Virus record (IMG/VR): IMGVR_UViG_3300025941_001121
Span: 1-60,971 of that record
Source: a virus
Length of the DNA: 60,971 bases
Strand: one strand, 5' to 3'
A model generated the notes under the pieces. The model was not told the origin of the DNA, did not search any database, and saw only the letters and a list, made by a program, of their open reading frames with translations. Positions 58,270 to 60,971 of this stretch are shown here, piece by piece. Positions within the stretch are counted from its first letter, which is position 1, and each line of letters starts with the position of its first letter. A program made the position numbers and the translations under genes.

Positions 58270-58827
58270 CTACCCCTCCGCGTCCATCTTGGCGGCGAGC
58301 TGCTCGAGGGCCTCGATCTCCTCGTCGCTCAGCTTCGAGAGGTCGACCTTGACCCGGCGCTCGACGGTGCCGGAGTGCTTGACGTCAACCCGGTCGCGGT
58401 ACTTCTCCGGGCGCCGCGCCTTCAGCATGAACTCCAGAAGCCGGTCGGAGTACTTCCTGACGCTGGTCACGTGAACGCCTGCGGAGACCATCGGCTCCTC
58501 GACCCCCTCGACGGCGCGGCGATATGCCTCGCGCTCCATCTCCTCGGTCGTTTCCTCCTCGACGTCGGCCCAAGCGATTGCGAAGTCCTCGTTGCGCTGG
58601 CGCTCGACGTAGGCGGTCTGGCGGCTGATGCCGATCGCCTCGCAGGCCTTCGACACCATCCCGAGGTCACGGAAGGCTTGCAGCCACTCGTCCCGGTCCC
58701 AGCGCTCTACACGCGTGCGCGATGAGTCAGAGCTGTCATCGTGGGGATGCCTGCCGCAACGGTCGGTTCCCTTCTTCGCGCTGGCGGCGCAAGGCTTGCC
58801 GTCCTTGCGCTCCCCTGAGCACCTCAT
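58270..58827 (-). CDS. Terminase small subunit
   Basis: 185 residues. N-terminal CSGERKDGKPCAASAKKGTD with C3, C13 and C24 suggests a zinc knuckle. Then WLQAFRDLGMVSKACEAIGI and SRQTAYVERQRNEDFAIAW form the DNA-binding HTH typical of phage small terminases. A helical oligomerisation part (YSDRLLEFMLKARRPEKYRD) and a C-terminal acidic helix follow. Located upstream of the large subunit. It should recognise the packaging site. Confidence 0.85.
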   Translation of the reverse strand: MRCSGERKDGKPCAASAKKGTDRCGRHPHDDSSDSSRTRVERWDRDEWLQAFRDLGMVSKACEAIGISRQTAYVERQRNEDFAIAWADVEEETTEEMEREAYRRAVEGVEEPMVSAGVHVTSVRKYSDRLLEFMLKARRPEKYRDRVDVKHSGTVERRVKVDLSKLSDEEIEALEQLAAKMDAEG

Positions 58828-58949
58828 CGCCCGTACTCCAGGTCAGCGCGGATCTCGGCTTCGAGTCGCTCCCGGCGTTCCTCTTCCGCCGCTTCGGCAA
58901 GCTCCGGGTTAGCGGAGGCGAACAGCTCCCACATCGTCACCGAACTCAC
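58824..58949 (-). CDS. 41-residue acidic helical peptide
   Basis: GTG 58949 overlaps the upstream stop (GTGA) and the stop overlaps the small-terminase ATG (ATGA). Sequence VSSVTMWELFASANPELAEA then an Glu/Arg-rich helix. Function unknown; coupling on both sides supports translation. Confidence 0.55.
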   Translation of the reverse strand: MSSVTMWELFASANPELAEAAEEERRERLEAEIRADLEYGR

Positions 58950-59212
58950 GACAGCTCGATCCCGGCGTTTTCGAGGGTCGCCTGCGCTCCGACCTCCCGT
59001 GCCCGCTCCAGCACCCAGCGGAGGTGGTCGCGAGCGTCCTGCGGTTTGGCGGCGCCGTCCACCCGAACGAAGAGCTTGTAGAAGCGGCTGTTGTCGTCGC
59101 GGCTCGTGCCGGCGTCGAGGCGCACATTGAAGGTGGGGCGCATCTCGTCCCCTGCTTCGTAGCGCTGGCTCTCGATCTGCTCGAAGAGCGCGTGGGCGTC
59201 CTTCCTGGTCAT
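58946..59212 (-). CDS. Hypothetical 88-residue protein
   Basis: Start ATG 59212 with AAGGAGG nine bases upstream. RKDAHALFEQIESQRYEAGD, TFNVRLDAGTSRDDNSRFYK, LFVRVDGAAKPQDARDHLRW. Alpha/beta protein, not recognised. First gene of the terminase transcript. Confidence 0.65.
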   Translation of the reverse strand: MTRKDAHALFEQIESQRYEAGDEMRPTFNVRLDAGTSRDDNSRFYKLFVRVDGAAKPQDARDHLRWVLERAREVGAQATLENAGIELS

Positions 59213-59396
59213 GCGGGTGCCCTCCTTTGTCGGGGCCTTCGGTTGCCCGGCTGGCGCCTTTCGGCCAAGGCCGGATCGGGGTTGTGTGAATCGAAGCGGC
59301 CACCGGCCTGCCTGCCCTGTCGTCAACTCGCCGTCGGCTCAGCCCCGTAGGGCTCAGGCGACGGCCCAGGGCTGGGCGAGGTCTCGGTGGTCCAGG

Positions 59397-59467
59397 CTGC
59401 GGGCCAGGGGATCGAACCTCGGTCTCTTGCTCCAGAGGCAAGCGTGCTGCAGATACACCAGCCCGCA
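59397..59467 (-). tRNA. tRNA-Gln(CTG)
   Basis: 71 bases. Acceptor TGCGGGC/GCCCGCA with discriminator G (U1-A72 as in other tRNA-Gln), anticodon stem CTTGC/GCAAG, loop CTCTGGA with anticodon CTG, and T-loop TTCGATC. The T-stem has one A-C mismatch. No encoded CCA. Reads CAG, a codon abundant in this genome. Confidence 0.82.
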
Positions 59468-59899
59468 GGAAGTCGACCTCACCGTGTGCGGCGCCCTTCG
59501 CCACGGCGAGGAGAGGTATGTGGGCCGTTCCGCGCTGGGCGCTCTCGCGTACGGCTGGGACCGCTGGGATCAGCAGCGGCGGTTGCCCGGTTACCCGTCG
59601 GCGCCGGTCCGGTAGGCGCAGGGTTCCCTACGCACAGCCCGATTCGATCCGCCCGTCGGCGGGTGCCTCACATGGATAGGAGGCTCGTGATAAAGACTCG
59701 CCCCTGCCCGGGCGGTAAGCATCCGGGCTCGGGGCAAAGCGGGCAGGCAGTGTCCGCACGGTCAGCACTCTCGGGTGCGGCGGGCTTACCTGCCACTGGC
59801 ATCGCCCATCAACTGGTCACGAACGGTTCGTATCCGGGTCGAAGTGGGGGACGCGCAAGGGCCTCGGATCGGCTGAGGTTGAAGAGGCTGCGCGTCCTA

Positions 59900-59970
59900 T
59901 TGCCGTGGCGAGAGTCGAACTCGCTTCTGCGGCTTATGAGGCCGCCGACTTACCCTTTGTCCTCACGGCG
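59900..59970 (-). tRNA. tRNA-Met(CAT), initiator-like first pair
   Basis: 71 bases. Anticodon stem GCGGC/GCCGC, loop CTCATAA (anticodon CAT), T-arm GCGAG-TTCGACT-CTCGC, D-stem GAC/GTC. The acceptor has a C1-A72 mismatch followed by six pairs, the mark of initiator tRNA, but the anticodon stem lacks the three G-C pairs of tRNA-fMet. A lysidine-type Ile tRNA cannot be excluded. No encoded CCA. Confidence 0.75.
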
Positions 59971-60233
59971 GCGAAGACTCCCGGTGTCCGATCAAAGAGT
60001 GAGAACACCGGGCAGCGGACCTGGCATTGTGAACGTGCCGCCCTTGGCAGAGGGCTGCGGTCCTTGTGCCTCTAGCCGCGACGGCGATGAATCCGAAGGC
60101 GGCGAGACGATGACCCAGGAAAGCGCCTGGCCCGTGTGCGGACGTACTTCGCCCACCGGCAGACGTGGCCCAAATATAGCCGTGGGCCGTGGCTAATTGT
60201 GGCTGCAGCGTGACCCTACCCGGAAATTACGGC

Positions 60234-60277
60234 CTAAAACGAGCGACGCCGCCCCGGTAAGGGAGCGGCGGCGGCTC
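60234..60277 (-). terminator. Terminator after the HTH gene
   Basis: Large G/C hairpin: GAGC (60241-60244) pairs with GCTC (60274-60277), with an inner GCCGC/GCGGC stem. On the minus strand it is followed by GTTTTAGG. It lies 65 bases past the stop of the gene ending at 60342. Confidence 0.6.
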
Positions 60278-60341
60278 GGCAATGTCGCGAACGCGGAGGT
60301 TGGCCCACGTTCGCTATGGGCACAGTCTATCGGGTGGTGCC

Positions 60342-60971
60342 TCAGGCAGCGAGGGACTGCTCGGGCCAGTATCGCTGCACGGTGGACTTCCCGACCCCGA
60401 GACGGTCGGCGGCTTTCTGCTGACTCATGCCCCGGTTGGCGAGGCTCGCGACCTTGCGGGTGCGGTCCTCCTCATCCATGTCGAGGAAGCTGGAGCGTGG
60501 CCGGCCGTCGTGCTCATTGCGGCCGTGCATCCGGCGCGCCTTCTTCACCCAGCCTTCGGTGACCTTGGCTCCGGAGCGGCTCTCGGTGAAGGCGACGTAG
60601 AGCGGATCCTTACCCTCATACCACTCGACGATTCGTTTGGCCTGCGCTTCCTCCGCCTTGCCGCCGTCGCGCGGATCGTTGTCGAGTAGTTCACCGCGGC
60701 GGAGCTCGATGCGGTGGTCGGCCTTGAACCGGAAGTCTTCGTAGTCGTCCCAGGCCAGCATTACCAACACTCGGAGCTGACGCGGGTCGTCGGCGTGGGC
60801 CTCGAACTCGGCCTTGTAGTACTCGTACAGTGACATTGGGCCGCGCTTGGGGATGCCCGAGCTCGCGCCGTGGGTGGTGACCTTGTCGGCATCCAGGTTC
60901 GCCGTCGAGCCGTCCCCCAGCATTTGCAGTTTGCCGAGTACCTCGCGGATCATCTGCTCGAGGATGGTCAC
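60342..60971 (-). CDS. C-terminal HTH protein, possible regulator or terminase partner
   Basis: 209 residues from GTG at the last bases of the window; an upstream extension cannot be excluded. Middle: MSLYEYYKAEFEAHADDPRQ, LAWDDYEDFRFKADHRIELR and GWVKKARRMHGRNEHDGRPR. The C-terminal 35 residues (VASLANRGMSQQKAADRLGV then GKSTVQRYWP) form a clear helix-turn-helix. Such genes upstream of phage terminases are often late activators or packaging-site binding proteins. If the genome is circular, this gene starts directly after the integrase stop. Confidence 0.7.
   Translation of the reverse strand: MTILEQMIREVLGKLQMLGDGSTANLDADKVTTHGASSGIPKRGPMSLYEYYKAEFEAHADDPRQLRVLVMLAWDDYEDFRFKADHRIELRRGELLDNDPRDGGKAEEAQAKRIVEWYEGKDPLYVAFTESRSGAKVTEGWVKKARRMHGRNEHDGRPRSSFLDMDEEDRTRKVASLANRGMSQQKAADRLGVGKSTVQRYWPEQSLAA

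Larger units (their letters stand above)
59213..60341. other. 1.1-kb tRNA-bearing region with few or no protein genes
   Basis: Contains tRNA-Gln and tRNA-Met, the terminator at 60234-60277 and several G/C-rich inverted repeats (GCCCAG/CTGGGC near 59365; AGCCC/GGGCT near 59341-59355; CTGCCCG/CGGGCAG between about 59705 and 59750). Long plus-strand frames cross the tRNAs and are not believed. A 43-codon plus-strand frame from GTG 59484 (YVGRSALGALAYGWDRWDQQ) is the only one with some protein character. No promoter was located with confidence. Confidence 0.55.

Noticed and set aside
59640-59880. Additional tRNA genes around GGTTCGTATCC and GATTCGATCC
   Set aside because: T-loop-like words are present, but neither has a T-stem of more than three pairs, an anticodon stem in register, or a matching acceptor stem.
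59387-60196. 269-codon plus-strand frame across the tRNA region
   Set aside because: It runs antisense through tRNA-Gln and tRNA-Met, has Arg/Pro/Gly-rich composition without domains, and has no ribosome site.

Overview
The window is a densely packed, high-GC temperate tailed-phage genome or prophage with siphovirus-type structural genes. About 75 genes are supported, nearly all on the minus strand with 1-8 base stop/start overlaps (ATGA, GTGA, TGATG). The host is most likely an actinobacterium. The reasons are a homologue of the actinobacterial integration host factor (mIHF) at 6060-6389, many GTG starts, and -10-like TANNNT boxes 6-8 bases before several starts, as in leaderless actinobacterial genes. 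The secreted cargo protein and one virion protein look like soil Actinobacteria/Thermoleophilia proteins; that narrower guess is inference. The last gene begins at the final base and the integrase stop is the first base, so the sequence may be a circular genome cut between two genes.

Layout, read right to left (the direction of transcription). 60971-55400: an HTH protein, a sparse region with tRNA-Gln and tRNA-Met, small terminase, a small excisionase-like gene, large terminase, tRNA-Ser and small genes. 54932-42374: portal-MuF, decoration protein, a 2H-phosphoesterase/prohead-protease fusion, scaffold with an internal start, capsid cement, major capsid, virion surface proteins, head-tail connectors, tail terminator, major tail protein and frameshifted tail chaperones. 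41985-29477: a 1969-residue tape measure carrying wall-degrading domains, two baseplate-type proteins and a tail spike. 29433-24628: XhlA-like membrane protein, a nucleotidyltransferase-fold protein, an MT-A70 methylase, two separate endolysins (M15 and GH24) and two tiny membrane proteins, ending at a terminator. 24250-22345: regulatory region with an ArsR-type regulator, a divergent XRE repressor and a leftward promoter. 22214-16794: annealing protein, RecB/Cas4-like nuclease, coiled-coil partner, ArsR-like regulator and two DNA methyltransferases. 16797-10032: accessory genes, including an alanine-repeat protein and an 865-residue protein built from repeated modules. 9713-1: SF2 helicase, replication initiator and partner, mIHF, small genes, HNH nuclease, DUF2303, ASCH protein, excisionase-like protein and tyrosine integrase.

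Plus-strand genes interrupt the leftward operons at several places: zinc ribbon at 9805, repressor at 22809, membrane protein and small genes at 26310-27388, secreted protein and membrane peptide at 32899-34126, and an L7/L12-like protein at 42064. Most have their own promoter-like boxes and look like lysogen-expressed cargo (morons). The phage encodes no DNA polymerase or replicative helicase that I recognise, so replication probably recruits the host replisome. Three methyltransferases of different classes suggest it marks its own DNA.

All family assignments come from reading motifs by eye; no database search was run.
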